Source: Pseudomonas sp. BN102 (GTDB lineage Bacteria > Pseudomonadota > Gammaproteobacteria > Pseudomonadales > Pseudomonadaceae). Taken from it: 64,000 bases of DNA. The position numbers and the translations under genes are program-made. Shown piece by piece: positions 35,251-46,337 of the stretch. Within the stretch, counting starts at the first letter, position 1. Each line of letters opens with the position of its first letter. The stretch spans positions 268,478 to 332,477 of the forward strand of contig NZ_SSON01000070.1 of NCBI RefSeq assembly GCF_029871245.1, in the 5' to 3' direction. The notes beneath the pieces were generated by a model, which searched no databases, was not told the origin of the DNA, and saw only the letters and a list, made by a program, of their open reading frames with translations.

Positions 35251-35689
35251 GGCTGGTCCCGAGCCCGAAGACGGGCGGCATTCTACTCCCGATGATGATC
35301 CACGACCGAGCCTGTGGCCGCGCTTTTTGTTCTCCCTGGCGCTGCTGGGCCTGTTGTTGGGGTTGATGATCGGCCGCCTGACGGAGCCCGAGCCGGTGCA
35401 CCTGCAACGCATCGAGGTGCGCCAGGGTGGCCTGGCGCTCTGGTTCGACCGTGAGCCGGAGGTGCGCGTCGAAGAATTGGAAGGAGCCTATGCGCTGGTA
35501 CTGGGCGCCTTTGGTCCGGCGGCGCGGGGGCAGCTGGCATTGGACTCGGCGCCGGTGAGCTGGCGGGTGCAGCGGGCGGCCGAGGGTGTGATGCTGCGTT
35601 TCGTCGCAGCGCGGCCCTTGCACGGTGAATGGAAGGGGGCCGCAGCGGATGGGCACTGGCGGCTGGAGATCAGCCTGCGCGCCGAATAA
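35249..35689 (+). CDS. Hypothetical membrane-anchored protein (PA5126-like position)
   Basis: A 146-aa protein starting MAGPEPEDGRHSTPDDD. A polar N-terminus is followed by one transmembrane segment (about 27-42) and a beta-rich periplasmic or cytoplasmic part (about 50-145). No family was recognised. Its start codon overlaps that of trmL on the other strand; no other in-frame ATG occurs before the membrane segment. The true start could be a downstream GTG or CTG if the overlap is not real. It faces ntrC across the proposed nrsZ region. Confidence 0.6.
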   Translation: MAGPEPEDGRHSTPDDDPRPSLWPRFLFSLALLGLLLGLMIGRLTEPEPVHLQRIEVRQGGLALWFDREPEVRVEELEGAYALVLGAFGPAARGQLALDSAPVSWRVQRAAEGVMLRFVAARPLHGEWKGAAADGHWRLEISLRAE

Positions 35690-35692
35690 GAG

Positions 35693-35998
35693 AGGGGAAT
35701 CCTCGGCCTGCCTGTACCAAGGCCCCCTGAAGGGTGGTCGCCCGCTCTGGCCGGCGACGCTGTCCTGCGCTGGGTTCCGCTGGAACCCTGGCGGCTGGAA
35801 GCCAGCACGCCTGTGGATAAAAGAGGGGAATCCCCGGCCTGCCTGTACCAAGGCCCCCTGAAACCTGGTCGCCTCCAGGGCGACGCTGTCCTGCATGCGG
35901 CCTTTCCGGGCCGTGGGGGCTGAACGCCGTCAGCCCACCTGTCATAAGAGCGGGGATTCCCTGGCCTGCCTGTACCAGGGCCCCCGAAACTGTTGTTG
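35693..35998 (-). ncRNA. nrsZ: Nitrogen-regulated small RNA NrsZ (repeat-modular)
   Basis: Between ntrC and the next gene lie three near-identical copies of a 40-base unit (around 35690-35740, 35823-35870, 35947-35990 on the plus strand), separated by about 125 bases. On the minus strand each reads CAGGGGGCC, GGTACAGGCAGGCC, then GGGATTCCCC. The spacers hold strong hairpins: GTGGGCTGA/TCAGCCCCCAC, GGGTTCCAGCGGAACCC, GTCGCC/GGCGAC. There is no ORF of interest. A sigma-54 promoter (36009-36024) fires into the unit about 12 bases upstream. In P. aeruginosa the NtrC/RpoN-dependent sRNA NrsZ lies exactly here, downstream of ntrC. Identity is by position, promoter and structure; its ends are approximate. 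Confidence 0.62.
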
Positions 35999-36008
35999 TC
36001 TGGTGTAA

Positions 36009-36024
36009 TGCAGGGGGCGTGCCA
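36009..36024 (-). promoter_or_regulatory. Sigma-54 promoter of the proposed nrsZ
   Basis: Minus strand TGGCACGCCCCCTGCA matches the RpoN consensus TGGCAC-N5-TTGC with one mismatch at -12. Start predicted near 35998. Possible NtrC half-sites (GCACCAGCGCGGGTC; GCACGGGAAGCGCAG) lie upstream at about 36195-36240, but they are degenerate. Confidence 0.65.
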
Positions 36025-36396
36025 GTTCCTTGGAAACACCATTCCCATCGCTTTCCTGTATGTCTGGAAGCCCCGTGGTTACTGGCGTTGGCGGATGCAG
36101 GCCAGGCTCGTAGGGGGATTCTCCGTTCGGCATTGAGGGCCGAGTACGCTGCTGCGTGAGGCACTTTTTTGAGGCAACTCGGCTGCTCAGGCACCAGCGC
36201 GGGTCCAATTCCCCTGTCGAATAAGTTGCGCACGGGAAGCGCAGACACCGTTCGGAGCGGGCGTGGGGGGTAAGGGCGAGGTCGGTGATGGAGGGGGGAT
36301 TCGGTGCTGACAGCAGGCAGCCGCCCTGACTGGCGATTTGCCCGCCAGCGCGGGGAAGGGGGCGGGACGCTCTAGTGCGCCCCGCCTGGGCTGCAA

Positions 36397-37829
<1,433 letters not shown>

Positions 37830-37833
<4 letters not shown>

Positions 37834-38915
37834 GACGAGGAAGCTCCTTGTTCCAGCGGCAGGAAGATCGAGAAGACGGTGTGCCCGGGATGGCTTTCAC
37901 ACTCGATCAGGCCCTGGTGCTGACTGATGATGTTCTGGGCGATGGCCAGCCCCAGCCCGGTACCGTCCGGACGACCGCTGACCATGGGATAGAAGATGGT
38001 TTCCTGGAGCTCGGCCGGAATGCCCGGGCCGTTGTCGATGATTTCCACCTTGGTCACCAGGCGATGGCGGGTATGGCCGATGGTGAACTGGCGCAGGGTG
38101 CGTGAGCGCAGGGTGATGCGGCCAAGGCGCAGCTCGTTTTGCGCGGAGATGGCCTGCATGGCGTTGCGCACTATGTTGAGCACGGCCTGGATCATCTGCT
38201 CCTTGTCGATGAAGACATCGGGGATGCTCGGGTCGTAGTCGCGCACCAGATTGATGCAGCCCTGGCTTTCGGCGTCCACCAGGCTGCAGACGCGCTCCAG
38301 CACCTCGTGGATGTTGGTCATGGCGAGCGACGGCAGCTTGTTCGAGCCGAGCATGCGATCCACCAGGTTCCGAAGGCGGTCGGCCTCTTCGATGATGACG
38401 TTGGTGTAGTCCTTCAGGTGCTCTTCCGGCAGCTCGCGGGAGAGCAGCTGGGCGGCGCCGCGGATGCCGCCGAGGGGATTCTTGATCTCGTGGGCCAGGC
38501 CGCGCACCAGCAATTTGGTGGTTTCCTGCTTGGAAAGTTGGGCCTCTTCCTTGGTGATCCGCAGCAGCCGGTCACGCGGGTGCACTTCCAGCAGGAGCAG
38601 GGTTTCGCCGCGGTGCAGCACGGGGGTCACGGCGTAGTCGACGGTCAGGGTCTGGCCGGACAGCGAGGTGACCATGGCTTCGCGCTTGGTGAAAGGATGC
38701 GCCTGTTCCACCGCCTGGCGCAGGGAGGCCAGCGCTTCGGGCGATTCGGTGAACAGCTCGCTGATGAACTGGCCGTGGCTGCGCTGGCCGCTGACGGCGA
38801 GGAGCATCTCCGCCGCCGGGTTCATGTACTCGAGGCGCAGGTCGGCGTTGAGCAGGATCACCGCAGTGGTCAGGTTATCCAGCAGCAGTCGGTGGATCGC
38901 GTCGTTTATGGTCAT
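37830..38915 (-). CDS. ntrB: Nitrogen sensor histidine kinase NtrB
   Basis: A 361-aa cytoplasmic kinase: PAS domain (about 10-105), dimerisation domain with His142 (GLAHEIKNPLGG), and ATP-binding HATPase domain with N-box (QAVLNIVRNAMQA), G1 (EIIDNGPGIP) and G2 (GRPDGTGLGLAIA). The start MTINDAIHRLLLDN was chosen over the extended frame because it matches the family N-terminus. It controls NtrC with input from PII. The 273 bases upstream carry no gene except the hairpin at 39146-39167. Confidence 0.95.
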
Positions 38916-39145
38916 GGCTTCGGCGCTCGGGGCGATGACTGGAAAATGCAAGAAGCAAACCAAAGCCCTGAAAAGACGCGGGAAAACAGGGTTTCTGCCG
39001 GCTCGGGCCGCTTTTCAGAGCAGATCGTCCGGTCGCGGACGAACCAAAATGGGGAGAGTATAGAAAGCGGTGCAGGCATATGCACCGAAGTGGTGCGCAG
39101 AAAGGCGACTTCGCAGGATGGGGCGGGTGGCGTTGCGCGAGCGCA

Positions 39146-39167
39146 GCGATGTCCATGCGGACATCGC
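39146..39167 (-). other. Stem-loop after the DUF4124 gene
   Basis: A perfect 9-bp stem GCGATGTCC / GGACATCGC with a four-base loop, 22 bases past the stop of the minus-strand DUF4124 gene. There is no T run, so it is a 3'-end stabiliser or weak terminator. Confidence 0.45.
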
Positions 39168-39188
39168 CGGGTCTTGCCATCCCGCCGT

Positions 39189-39809
39189 TCACATGAACGG
39201 CACGTAAGGGATGTCTTTCTCTTCCTTGGGCTTGTCCTTCAACGGGCATTCCGGGCGCACGCCATAGTCGTCCTTCTTGCAGGGACGGGCCAGGCGCTTC
39301 TGCGAAAGGGATACGCGCATGATATGCACGGGCTGGCTGGGGGTACGCTCCACCACGCGGCCCTGCTCGTCGATGACTTCCACCGCCAACTGGTGGGTGC
39401 CACGGTCCAGGTTCTGCAGCGGGAACACCGGGCTGCGGCCCGGCTCGGCCACGGGCTGGCCGTCCAGCAGCAGGCGATAGCTGTGGTTGGCGCGCAGGCC
39501 CGGCTCGCTCATGGCGCTGACGATCAGGTTGCCTTCGCCGTCGCGGACGGTGGCATCGGGCTCGGGCACCAGGATACGCAGCACCTGGTAGCCCTGTTCG
39601 CGGGGGATGGGCGCCTGGTAGAGGGGCGGTGGCTGGATCGGCGCCGGCCTGGCCATGGCGTTGGAGGGCACCAGCTCCAGGCGCTTGGCATTCCCGGGCT
39701 TGGGGCGGTCGGTGAAGACGCGGTTGCCCTCGTCGTCGATGTAGGTATAGACCTCGGCCAGCACGGGCTGGCCCAGGAAGAGCAGGGCGAGGAGCAGGAA
39801 TCGGGTCAT
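39189..39809 (-). CDS. DUF4124 periplasmic protein, copy 1
   Basis: A 206-aa protein with a signal peptide (MTRFLLLALLFLGQPVLA), then the DUF4124 pattern VYTYIDDEGNRVFTDRPKPGNA. A beta-rich domain (about 75-165) reads like a bacterial Ig-like or carbohydrate-binding module; the C-terminus is charged (KDKPKEEKDIPYVPFM). It is similar to the next gene over the whole length, so they are paralogues. Function unknown. It lies three bases after the copy 2 stop. Confidence 0.75.
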   Translation of the reverse strand: MTRFLLLALLFLGQPVLAEVYTYIDDEGNRVFTDRPKPGNAKRLELVPSNAMARPAPIQPPPLYQAPIPREQGYQVLRILVPEPDATVRDGEGNLIVSAMSEPGLRANHSYRLLLDGQPVAEPGRSPVFPLQNLDRGTHQLAVEVIDEQGRVVERTPSQPVHIMRVSLSQKRLARPCKKDDYGVRPECPLKDKPKEEKDIPYVPFM

Positions 39810-39812
39810 CGG

Positions 39813-40367
39813 TCAGTTGCTGGGGCGGGGTGTTGGGGCGGGCGGCGGGCGCAGCGCAGGGCTGCTGGTGTTGACCCGCTGGACGGTGAAGCTGACGGGG
39901 GCACTGCGCTGCACCACTTTGGTGCCTGCGAGCACGTCCACCGCCAGGCTGTGCTCGCCGCGGTCGACATTCACCACTTGCAGGCGTGGCACGTTGACGG
40001 CCTGACCATAGGGTTGGCCGTCCAGGCGCAGGCGCAGGCTGTGGCTGGGCTGCAGGCGCGGCTCCAGGCGCACGCTGACGCTGAAAGTGCCATTGTTGGC
40101 GCGCAGGGCTTCCGCGTCGGGGATATCGATCAGTTCCAGCACCTGGTAGATGGCCTCGAGTTCGGTGCTGGCCGGATCGCTGGCCGGGGCGCTGGGCGGC
40201 TGCGCCTGGATCGCATTGGTCGGGGGCAGCTCCACCTTCTCGCTGGCGGCACCGTCCGGTGGCTGGTTGGTGAACACCGTGTTGCCGTTGGCATCGGTGT
40301 ATTTGTAGATCTGTGCGGTGGCTGGCAGGGCCAGTGCCAGCAGCAGGCCGGCGAGCAGGGGACGCAT
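39813..40367 (-). CDS. DUF4124 periplasmic protein, copy 2
   Basis: A 184-aa protein starting MRPLLAGLLLALALPATA, chosen with GGAG nine bases upstream. It has a signal peptide, then QIYKYTDANGNTVFTNQPPDG (DUF4124), then a segment ending SAPVSFTVQRV and a Pro-rich tail. It resembles the adjacent paralogue; the pair probably arose by duplication. It is first of the two on the minus strand and divergent from the MscS gene. Role unknown, possibly envelope related. Confidence 0.75.
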   Translation of the reverse strand: MRPLLAGLLLALALPATAQIYKYTDANGNTVFTNQPPDGAASEKVELPPTNAIQAQPPSAPASDPASTELEAIYQVLELIDIPDAEALRANNGTFSVSVRLEPRLQPSHSLRLRLDGQPYGQAVNVPRLQVVNVDRGEHSLAVDVLAGTKVVQRSAPVSFTVQRVNTSSPALRPPPAPTPRPSN

Positions 40368-40620
40368 GGCGCGATCTCCGTTCATGCAGTGTCGCTAAGC
40401 CTTGCACCAGTGGGGTTGGCTGGCAAGAGTGGCATGGCCTGGTTGTGCGGCTGAGCAACAATGGTGCCGCTCCTACAGGAAAGATCGAACCGACATGAAC
40501 AAATCCTTCCGATCATGCCGCAACCTCTGCGGGCGATTGCCCCGAGTGGCGGCTCGGGCCGCCGGCTTTTGTATGATGCTGCGGTCCGTCTTGTTTTCAG
40601 GGAATGTCCCTCTCGTGCCG

Positions 40621-42816
40621 ATGCTGCCCTTGCCTACCCTTCGTTTCATTGTCCCGCTGCTGCTCTGCCTGCTCCTCGGCCTGTTTTGCGCCCCGCAGGG
40701 CCAGGCCGCGCTGCCCAATCCGCTGGCGGGGAGCTCCTCGTCCGGGGAGCAGATCAGCACTGCCCAGCTCGAACAGTCGCTCGACCAGGTGATTCAGACC
40801 CTGGAGAACGACAAGCAGCGCGCCGACCTGCTGAAGAAACTGAAGCAGTTGCGCGACGTGACCGGGAAGGGCAAGGAGGAGGACAGCGGCGTGCTGGCGC
40901 TGATCGGCGATACCCTGGGCGACCTGGAAAAGCGTTTCCAGGGCGACAACAGCCCGCTGCGGCTGTGGGGCAAGCAGCTCCAGCTGGCCCATGCCGAGCT
41001 GGAGGAACGTATGCCGGCCTGGCGCGAGCTGCCGGCGATCGTCTTCGATTTTTCCGTCGTCATCCTGCTCTGGGCCTGCCTCGCGTCGCTGCTGCTCTGG
41101 CTGGGGCGACGCATGCGCGAGCGTTTCGGCCTGTCGGCGGAACTGCCGCATGACCCCAAGACCCGCGACCTGGTGCTGTTTGCCCTGCGCAAGCTGGGGC
41201 CCTGGCTGATCGCTTTCCTCATCACCCTCTACCTTTCGCTGGTGCTGCCCAGCTCCCTGAGCAAGACCCTGGCGATGGTGATGGCCTACGTGCTGGTATC
41301 CGGCACGCTGTTCTCCGCGCTCTGCGTGATCTGCCTGTCGCTCCTGGGCGGGCCGCACCGTCAGCGGGCGCTGGATATCCTGCGGCGCGAGGCGTTCCGC
41401 CCGCTCTGGCTGATCGGCAGCCTGGCCGCCCTGGGGGAGTCGGCCCATGACCCGCGCCTGATCGCCGGCTTGGGCGAGCACACCGCGATCTGCCTGAGCA
41501 CCCTGGCCAATGCCAGCGCGGCCCTGTTCACGGCACTGTTCGTGCTGCGTTTCCGCCGCCCCATCGCCCACCTGATCCGCAACCAGCCGCTGGACCGGCG
41601 CCTCAAGCGGCGCAGCCTGCATGACCTGGTGCAACTGGTCGGTTCCCTATGGTACGTGCCGGTACTGCTGCTGGTGGGCACCTCCCTGTTCGCCACCTTC
41701 GTCTCCGCCGGCGACAGCAACTCGGCTCTGCGCCGCGCCCTGCTTTCGGCGGTGCTGGCGGTGGTGGCGATGACCGTGATCGGCCTGATCCGCCGCCGCT
41801 CCGGCCGGATCGGCGAGGGGGCAAGGCGTAGCGCACCCTATGTCGAACAATTGCACAGCTTCGGCCTCACCCTGGTGCACTTGTTCGTGGTGCTGTTCTT
41901 TGTCGAAGTGGGGCTGCGGGTCTGGGGCATGTCGCTGATCCGCTATGCCGAGGGGGATGGCGAGCAGATCAGCATGAAAGTGGTGAGCTTCGGCACCACC
42001 CTGCTGGTGGCCTGGCTGGTCTGGATCCTCAGCGACACGGCGGTGCAGCACAGCTTGGGCGTCAGTGGCCGGAACCGTGCCAACACCCGCGCCCTCACCA
42101 TGCTGCCGCTGATCCGCAACGTGCTGTTCGTGACCATCGCGGTGATCGCCTTGATCGTCGCCCTGGCCAATATGGGCATGAATGTCACGCCACTGCTCGC
42201 CGGCGCCGGCGTCATCGGCCTGGCCATCGGCTTCGGCGCCCAGTCGCTGGTGGCAGACCTGATCACCGGCCTGTTCATCATCATCGAGGACTCGCTGTCG
42301 ATCGACGACTACGTGGACGTCGGCGGCCACCTGGGCACGGTGGAGGGACTGACCATCCGCACCGTGCGCCTGCGCGACCTGGACGGCGTGGTGCACACCA
42401 TTCCCTTCAGCGAGATCAAGAGCATCAAGAACTACTCGCGGCAGTTCGGCTACGCCATGTTCCGTTGGCCGGTGCCGGCGAGCATGCCGATCGACGACGC
42501 CCTGGCGCTGGTCCAGGAGGTGGCGAAGGAGCTGCGCAGCGATCCCTCCATCTACCGCAACCTGTGGTCGCCGCTGGAAATGCAGGGGGTGGAGAGCTTC
42601 GACAGCGGCCAGGCGATCCTGCGCTTCCGCTTCAAGACCGCGCCGATCAAGCAATGGGAAGTGCAGCGGGCGTTCAACCTGCGCCTGCGCCGGCGTCTCG
42701 ACCAGACCGGGCTGGAGCTGGCGATGCCGCGCCTGAACGTCCAACTCAGCCGGATGCGCCAGCCACGGGCCGAACCGCCGGAAGTGCAGGGCGTGCCGGC
42801 AGATGGGGGGATCTGA
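40621..42816 (+). CDS. Large MscS-family mechanosensitive channel
   Basis: About 731 aa from the ATG at 40621, with a signal peptide (MLPLPTLRFIVPLLLCLLLG) ending near QAALP, a periplasmic coiled part (about 40-140) and then many transmembrane helices. The C-terminal third holds the MscS core: VALANMGMNVTPLLAGAGVI, GFGAQSLVADLITG, IDDYVDVGGHLGTVEGLTIRT. The length and periplasmic domain resemble YbiO/YnaI-type channels. The exact start is uncertain because the frame is open farther upstream. It likely releases solutes on osmotic downshock. Confidence 0.85.
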   Translation: MLPLPTLRFIVPLLLCLLLGLFCAPQGQAALPNPLAGSSSSGEQISTAQLEQSLDQVIQTLENDKQRADLLKKLKQLRDVTGKGKEEDSGVLALIGDTLGDLEKRFQGDNSPLRLWGKQLQLAHAELEERMPAWRELPAIVFDFSVVILLWACLASLLLWLGRRMRERFGLSAELPHDPKTRDLVLFALRKLGPWLIAFLITLYLSLVLPSSLSKTLAMVMAYVLVSGTLFSALCVICLSLLGGPHRQRALDILRREAFRPLWLIGSLAALGESAHDPRLIAGLGEHTAICLSTLANASAALFTALFVLRFRRPIAHLIRNQPLDRRLKRRSLHDLVQLVGSLWYVPVLLLVGTSLFATFVSAGDSNSALRRALLSAVLAVVAMTVIGLIRRRSGRIGEGARRSAPYVEQLHSFGLTLVHLFVVLFFVEVGLRVWGMSLIRYAEGDGEQISMKVVSFGTTLLVAWLVWILSDTAVQHSLGVSGRNRANTRALTMLPLIRNVLFVTIAVIALIVALANMGMNVTPLLAGAGVIGLAIGFGAQSLVADLITGLFIIIEDSLSIDDYVDVGGHLGTVEGLTIRTVRLRDLDGVVHTIPFSEIKSIKNYSRQFGYAMFRWPVPASMPIDDALALVQEVAKELRSDPSIYRNLWSPLEMQGVESFDSGQAILRFRFKTAPIKQWEVQRAFNLRLRRRLDQTGLELAMPRLNVQLSRMRQPRAEPPEVQGVPADGGI

Positions 42817-42833
42817 CGGCTCGGGCCGATCAT

Positions 42834-42929
42834 TGTAGCGGCGAATTCATTCGCTATGGGCTGCGCAGCAGCCCCGCAATATCGGGGGGCAGACCTGCGG
42901 TCTGCTTGGCGATTGAAATCGCCCCTACA
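42834..42929. repeat. Dispersed palindromic repeat, copy 3
   Basis: A 96-base variant (TGTAGCGGCGAATTC ... GCGCCCCTACA-type ends, AGACCTGCGGTCTGC inner palindrome) between the MscS gene and glnA. It is more diverged than copies 1 and 2. Confidence 0.7.
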
Positions 42930-42961
42930 GATAGATGCCCTGCCCAAATCTGACGGGCCAT

Positions 42962-42987
42962 AAAAAAGGCCTCCCGAAGGAGGCCTT
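42962..42987 (-). terminator. Terminator of glnA
   Basis: 9-bp stem AAGGCCTCC / GGAGGCCTT with a four-base loop. On the minus strand it is followed by a run of six T, 32 bases after the glnA stop. It may also end the MscS transcript from the other side. Confidence 0.8.
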
Positions 42988-43018
42988 AATGTTGACGCTG
43001 TTTATAGGTATTCGTGGA

Positions 43019-44422
43019 TCAGACGCTGTAGTACAGGTCGTATTCCAGCGGGTGCACGAAGGTGCGCACCTTGATTTCTTCTTCGCTCTTCAGCTCGATG
43101 TAGGCATCGATGAAGTCGTCGCTGAACACGCCGCCCTTGGTCAGGAACGCGCGGCCCTTGTCCAGTTCTTCCAGCGCCTCTTTCAGGCTGCCGCAAACCT
43201 GCGGGATCTCTTTCGCCTCTTCCGGCGGCAGGTCGTACAGGTTCTTGTCGGCGGCATCGCCGGGGTGGATCTTGTTCTGGATGCCGTCCAGACCGGCCAT
43301 CAGCAGAGCTGCGAAGCACAGGTAGGGGTTGGCAGCCGGGTCCGGGAAGCGCGCTTCGATACGGCGGGCTTTCGGGCTGTTCACGTACGGGATACGGATC
43401 GAGGCGGAACGGTTGCGGGCGGAGTAGGCCAGCATTACCGGGGCTTCGAAGCCCGGGACCAGACGCTTGTAGGAGTTGGTCGACGGGTTGGTGAAGCCGT
43501 TCAGGGCCTTACCGTGCTTGATGATGCCGCCGATGAAGTACAGGGCGGTATCGGACAGGCCGGCATAGCCTTCGCCAGCGAAGGTGTTCTTGCCATCCTT
43601 GGAGATGGACATGTGCACGTGCATGCCCGAGCCGTTGTCGCCATACAGGGGCTTGGGCATGAAGGTCACGGTCTTGCCGTAGGCGTCAGCCACGTTGTGC
43701 ACGCAGTACTTCAGGGTCTGGACTTCGTCAGCCTTGGCGACCAGGGTGTTGAACTTCACACCGATCTCGTTCTGGCCGGCAGTCGCCACTTCGTGGTGGT
43801 GAACTTCCACGACCAGGCCCATTTCTTCCAGGGCGTTGCACATGGCGGTACGGATTTCGTGGTCGTGGTCGACCGGCGGTACCGGGAAGTAGCCGCCCTT
43901 CACGCCCGGACGGTGGCCCTTGTTGCCGCCTTCGATGTCAGCGTCGGTGTTCCAGGAAGCCTGCTCGGAGAAGATCTTGAACATGGAGCCGGAGATGTCG
44001 GACTTGAACTTCACTTCGTCGAAGATGAAGAACTCCGGCTCCGGGCCTACGAATACGGTGTCACCGATGCCGGTGGTCTTGAGGAATTCCTCGGCGCGAC
44101 GGGCGATGGCGCGCGGGTCGCGGTCGTAGCCTTGCATGGTGCTCGGCTCGATGATGTCGCAGACCAGGATCAGGGTCGGCTCTTCGGTGAACGGGTCGAG
44201 CACGGCAGTGCTGTCGTCCGGCAGCAGGATCATGTCGGAGGCTTCGATGCCTTTCCAGCCTTCGATGGAGGAACCGTCGAACATCTTGCCGTGTTCGAAG
44301 AATTCGTCATCGGCGTCACGGGCCGGCATGGTCACGTGCTGCTGCTTGCCTTTGGTGTCGGTGAAGCGCAGATCAATCCACTTCACGTCGTGTTCTTTAA
44401 TCAGTTGAAGCGACTTCGACAT
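43019..44422 (-). CDS. glnA: Glutamine synthetase type I
   Basis: A 467-aa GSI subunit starting [20 protein letters not shown]. The beta-Grasp FDGSSIEGW, the metal ligands in GPEPEFF and GSGMHVHMS, and the adenylylation Tyr in NLYDLPPEE (near residue 398) are all present, so the enzyme is the regulated type. It condenses ammonia and glutamate using ATP. A sigma-54 promoter and NtrC sites lie upstream (44522-44656), linking it to the ntrBC pair 5 kb away. Confidence 0.98.
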   Translation of the reverse strand: MSKSLQLIKEHDVKWIDLRFTDTKGKQQHVTMPARDADDEFFEHGKMFDGSSIEGWKGIEASDMILLPDDSTAVLDPFTEEPTLILVCDIIEPSTMQGYDRDPRAIARRAEEFLKTTGIGDTVFVGPEPEFFIFDEVKFKSDISGSMFKIFSEQASWNTDADIEGGNKGHRPGVKGGYFPVPPVDHDHEIRTAMCNALEEMGLVVEVHHHEVATAGQNEIGVKFNTLVAKADEVQTLKYCVHNVADAYGKTVTFMPKPLYGDNGSGMHVHMSISKDGKNTFAGEGYAGLSDTALYFIGGIIKHGKALNGFTNPSTNSYKRLVPGFEAPVMLAYSARNRSASIRIPYVNSPKARRIEARFPDPAANPYLCFAALLMAGLDGIQNKIHPGDAADKNLYDLPPEEAKEIPQVCGSLKEALEELDKGRAFLTKGGVFSDDFIDAYIELKSEEEIKVRTFVHPLEYDLYYSV

Positions 44423-44521
44423 GTTGTCCTCCAGGTGGTTGGGGGCAGAAACCTTGCCTCCCAGAAATTCGGGCTGAAGCCGGAGCGGGATAGTCCGCCA
44501 GGGCGACCTGCCTCACAAGGG

Positions 44522-44537
44522 AGCAAATTGCGTGCCA
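44522..44537 (-). promoter_or_regulatory. Sigma-54 promoter of glnA
   Basis: Minus strand TGGCACGCAATTTGCT matches the RpoN consensus TGGCACG-N4-TTGCW exactly. The transcript should start near 44510, about 88 bases before the glnA ATG. Confidence 0.85.
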
Positions 44538-44610
44538 GTGCCCCGGAATGGACGAGGGCCCCAAAACTCGCGCCTGGCGGGGGCTTCGCGCTGATTGTGC
44601 GCAGTTTTGC

Positions 44611-44656
44611 GCACCGTTTTCGTGCCTGTCGTGGTGCACGTGATCCATTTTGGTGC
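44611..44656 (-). promoter_or_regulatory. Paired NtrC-binding sites upstream of glnA
   Basis: GCACCGTTTTCGTGC (44611-44625) matches GCAC-N7-GTGC exactly. GATCCATTTTGGTGC (44642-44656) matches with a weak left half. The centres are 31 bases (three helical turns) apart and about 105-140 bases upstream of the predicted start, the usual enhancer geometry. Confidence 0.7.
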
Positions 44657-44753
44657 GTCGCAAGCTGCCCTGAATGATTTTGGTCAAAGCTTGAACAATT
44701 TCCGCTATAATCCGCGCCCCTCTTTTTCGGCCGCTGTCGCAAGCGCTGTTTTC

Positions 44754-46208
44754 ATGAAACTCATCGTCAAAGTCTTCCCGGAAATCACCATCAAGAGCCG
44801 GCCGGTGCGCAAGCATTTCATCCGCCAGCTCTCGAAGAACATCCGCGCGGTCCTCAAAGACCTGGACCCGGGGCTCGAGGTGACGGGCGTATGGGACAAC
44901 CTCGAAGTCGAGACCCGGCAGACCGAGCCGAAGCTGCTGCGCGAGATGATCGAGCGGCTGACCTGCACCCCCGGCATCGCCCATTTCCTCGAGGTGCACG
45001 AGTACCCCCTGGGCGATTTCGACGATGTGCTGGAAAAGTGCAAGCTGCACTACGCCGACCAGATCCCCGGGAAGATCTTCGCCGTGCGCTGCAAGCGTGC
45101 CGGCAAGCATGAGTTCACTTCCATGGAGCTGGAGCGCCATGTCGGCAGCCGCCTGCGCCAGGAGTGCAATGCCGCCGGCATCTCGCTGAAGAACCCGGAA
45201 GTGGAAGTGCGGATGGAAGTGCGCGACCAGCGCCTGTTCGTCATCCACCACCAGCACGACGGCATCGGCGGCTACCCGCTGGGCTCCCTGGAGCAGACCC
45301 TGGTGCTCATGTCCGGTGGCTTCGACTCCACCGTCGCCGCCTACCAGATGATGCGCCGCGGCCTGATGACCCACTTTTGCTTCTTCAACCTCGGCGGCCG
45401 TGCACACGAATTGGGCGTGATGGAAGTCGCCCACTACCTGTGGGAGAAATTCGGCCGTTCCCAGCGCGTGCTGTTCATCAGCGTGCCCTTCGAGGAGGTG
45501 GTCGGCGAGATTCTCAGCAAAGTCGACAACAGTCAGATGGGCGTGGTGCTCAAGCGCATGATGCTGCGCGCCTCCACCCGCATGGCACGGCAGCTGAACA
45601 TCGATGCGCTGGTCACCGGCGAAGCCATTTCCCAGGTCTCCAGCCAGACCCTGCCCAACCTCTCGGTGATCGATTCGGCCACCGACATGCTGGTGCTGCG
45701 CCCGCTGATCGCCAGCCACAAGCAGGACATCATCGACACCGCCAACCGCATCGGCACCGCAGAGTTCGCCAAGCACATGCCCGAGTACTGCGGCGTGATC
45801 TCGGTGAACCCGACCACCCGCGCCAAGATCGGTCGCATCGAGCATGAGGAAGAGCAGTTCGATATGGCCATCCTCGAGCGCGCCCTGGAACGCGCGCGCC
45901 TGGTGCCCATCGACCGGGTGATCGACGAGCTGGGCCAGGACGTGGCCGTGGAAGAAGTGCGTGAAGCCCTGCCGGGGCAGATCGTCCTCGACATCCGCCA
46001 CCCCGACGCCCAGGAAGATGAACCCCTGGAGCTGCCGGGTATCGAAGTCCAGGCTCTGCCTTTCTATGCGGTCAACAACCGCTTCAAGGAACTGGACGCC
46101 AACCGCCAGTACCTCCTGTATTGCGACAAGGGCGTGATGAGCCGCCTGCATGCCCATCACCTGCTCAGCGAGGGACATGCCAATGTGCGCGTTTATCGTC
46201 CGGCCTAA
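44754..46208 (+). CDS. thiI: tRNA 4-thiouridine / thiazole sulfurtransferase ThiI
   Basis: A 484-aa protein: N-terminal ferredoxin-like plus THUMP domain (about 1-165), PP-loop ATPase with SGGFDSTVA (about 185-193), and a C-terminal rhodanese domain with the acceptor Cys in [10 protein letters not shown]. It makes s4U8 in tRNA and supplies sulfur for thiazole in thiamine synthesis. It is divergent from glnA; a TATAAT at 44706-44711 gives the likely -10 box 43 bases before the ATG. Confidence 0.95.
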   Translation: MKLIVKVFPEITIKSRPVRKHFIRQLSKNIRAVLKDLDPGLEVTGVWDNLEVETRQTEPKLLREMIERLTCTPGIAHFLEVHEYPLGDFDDVLEKCKLHYADQIPGKIFAVRCKRAGKHEFTSMELERHVGSRLRQECNAAGISLKNPEVEVRMEVRDQRLFVIHHQHDGIGGYPLGSLEQTLVLMSGGFDSTVAAYQMMRRGLMTHFCFFNLGGRAHELGVMEVAHYLWEKFGRSQRVLFISVPFEEVVGEILSKVDNSQMGVVLKRMMLRASTRMARQLNIDALVTGEAISQVSSQTLPNLSVIDSATDMLVLRPLIASHKQDIIDTANRIGTAEFAKHMPEYCGVISVNPTTRAKIGRIEHEEEQFDMAILERALERARLVPIDRVIDELGQDVAVEEVREALPGQIVLDIRHPDAQEDEPLELPGIEVQALPFYAVNNRFKELDANRQYLLYCDKGVMSRLHAHHLLSEGHANVRVYRPA

Positions 46209-46337
46209 GCAGCCCGGGCTGTTCGGCGGCAGCATCCGCCATCGCCCTCCCGACCATCGGGCCGCTTGATACGTACTTCATTCATATGCGCGGCCTAGAC
46301 TGCGCGGCACACCGAATCCTCTGATCGAGATACAAAC

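Noticed and set aside
35670..36248. Minus-strand frame of 192 codons through the tandem repeats after ntrC
   Set aside because: The repeated peptide arises from the RNA-like repeat modules. There is no start signal, and hairpin structure and a sigma-54 promoter explain the region better.
38139..40454. Plus-strand frame of 771 codons opposite ntrB and the DUF4124 genes
   Set aside because: Antisense shadow; the minus-strand frames have signal peptides and known domains.
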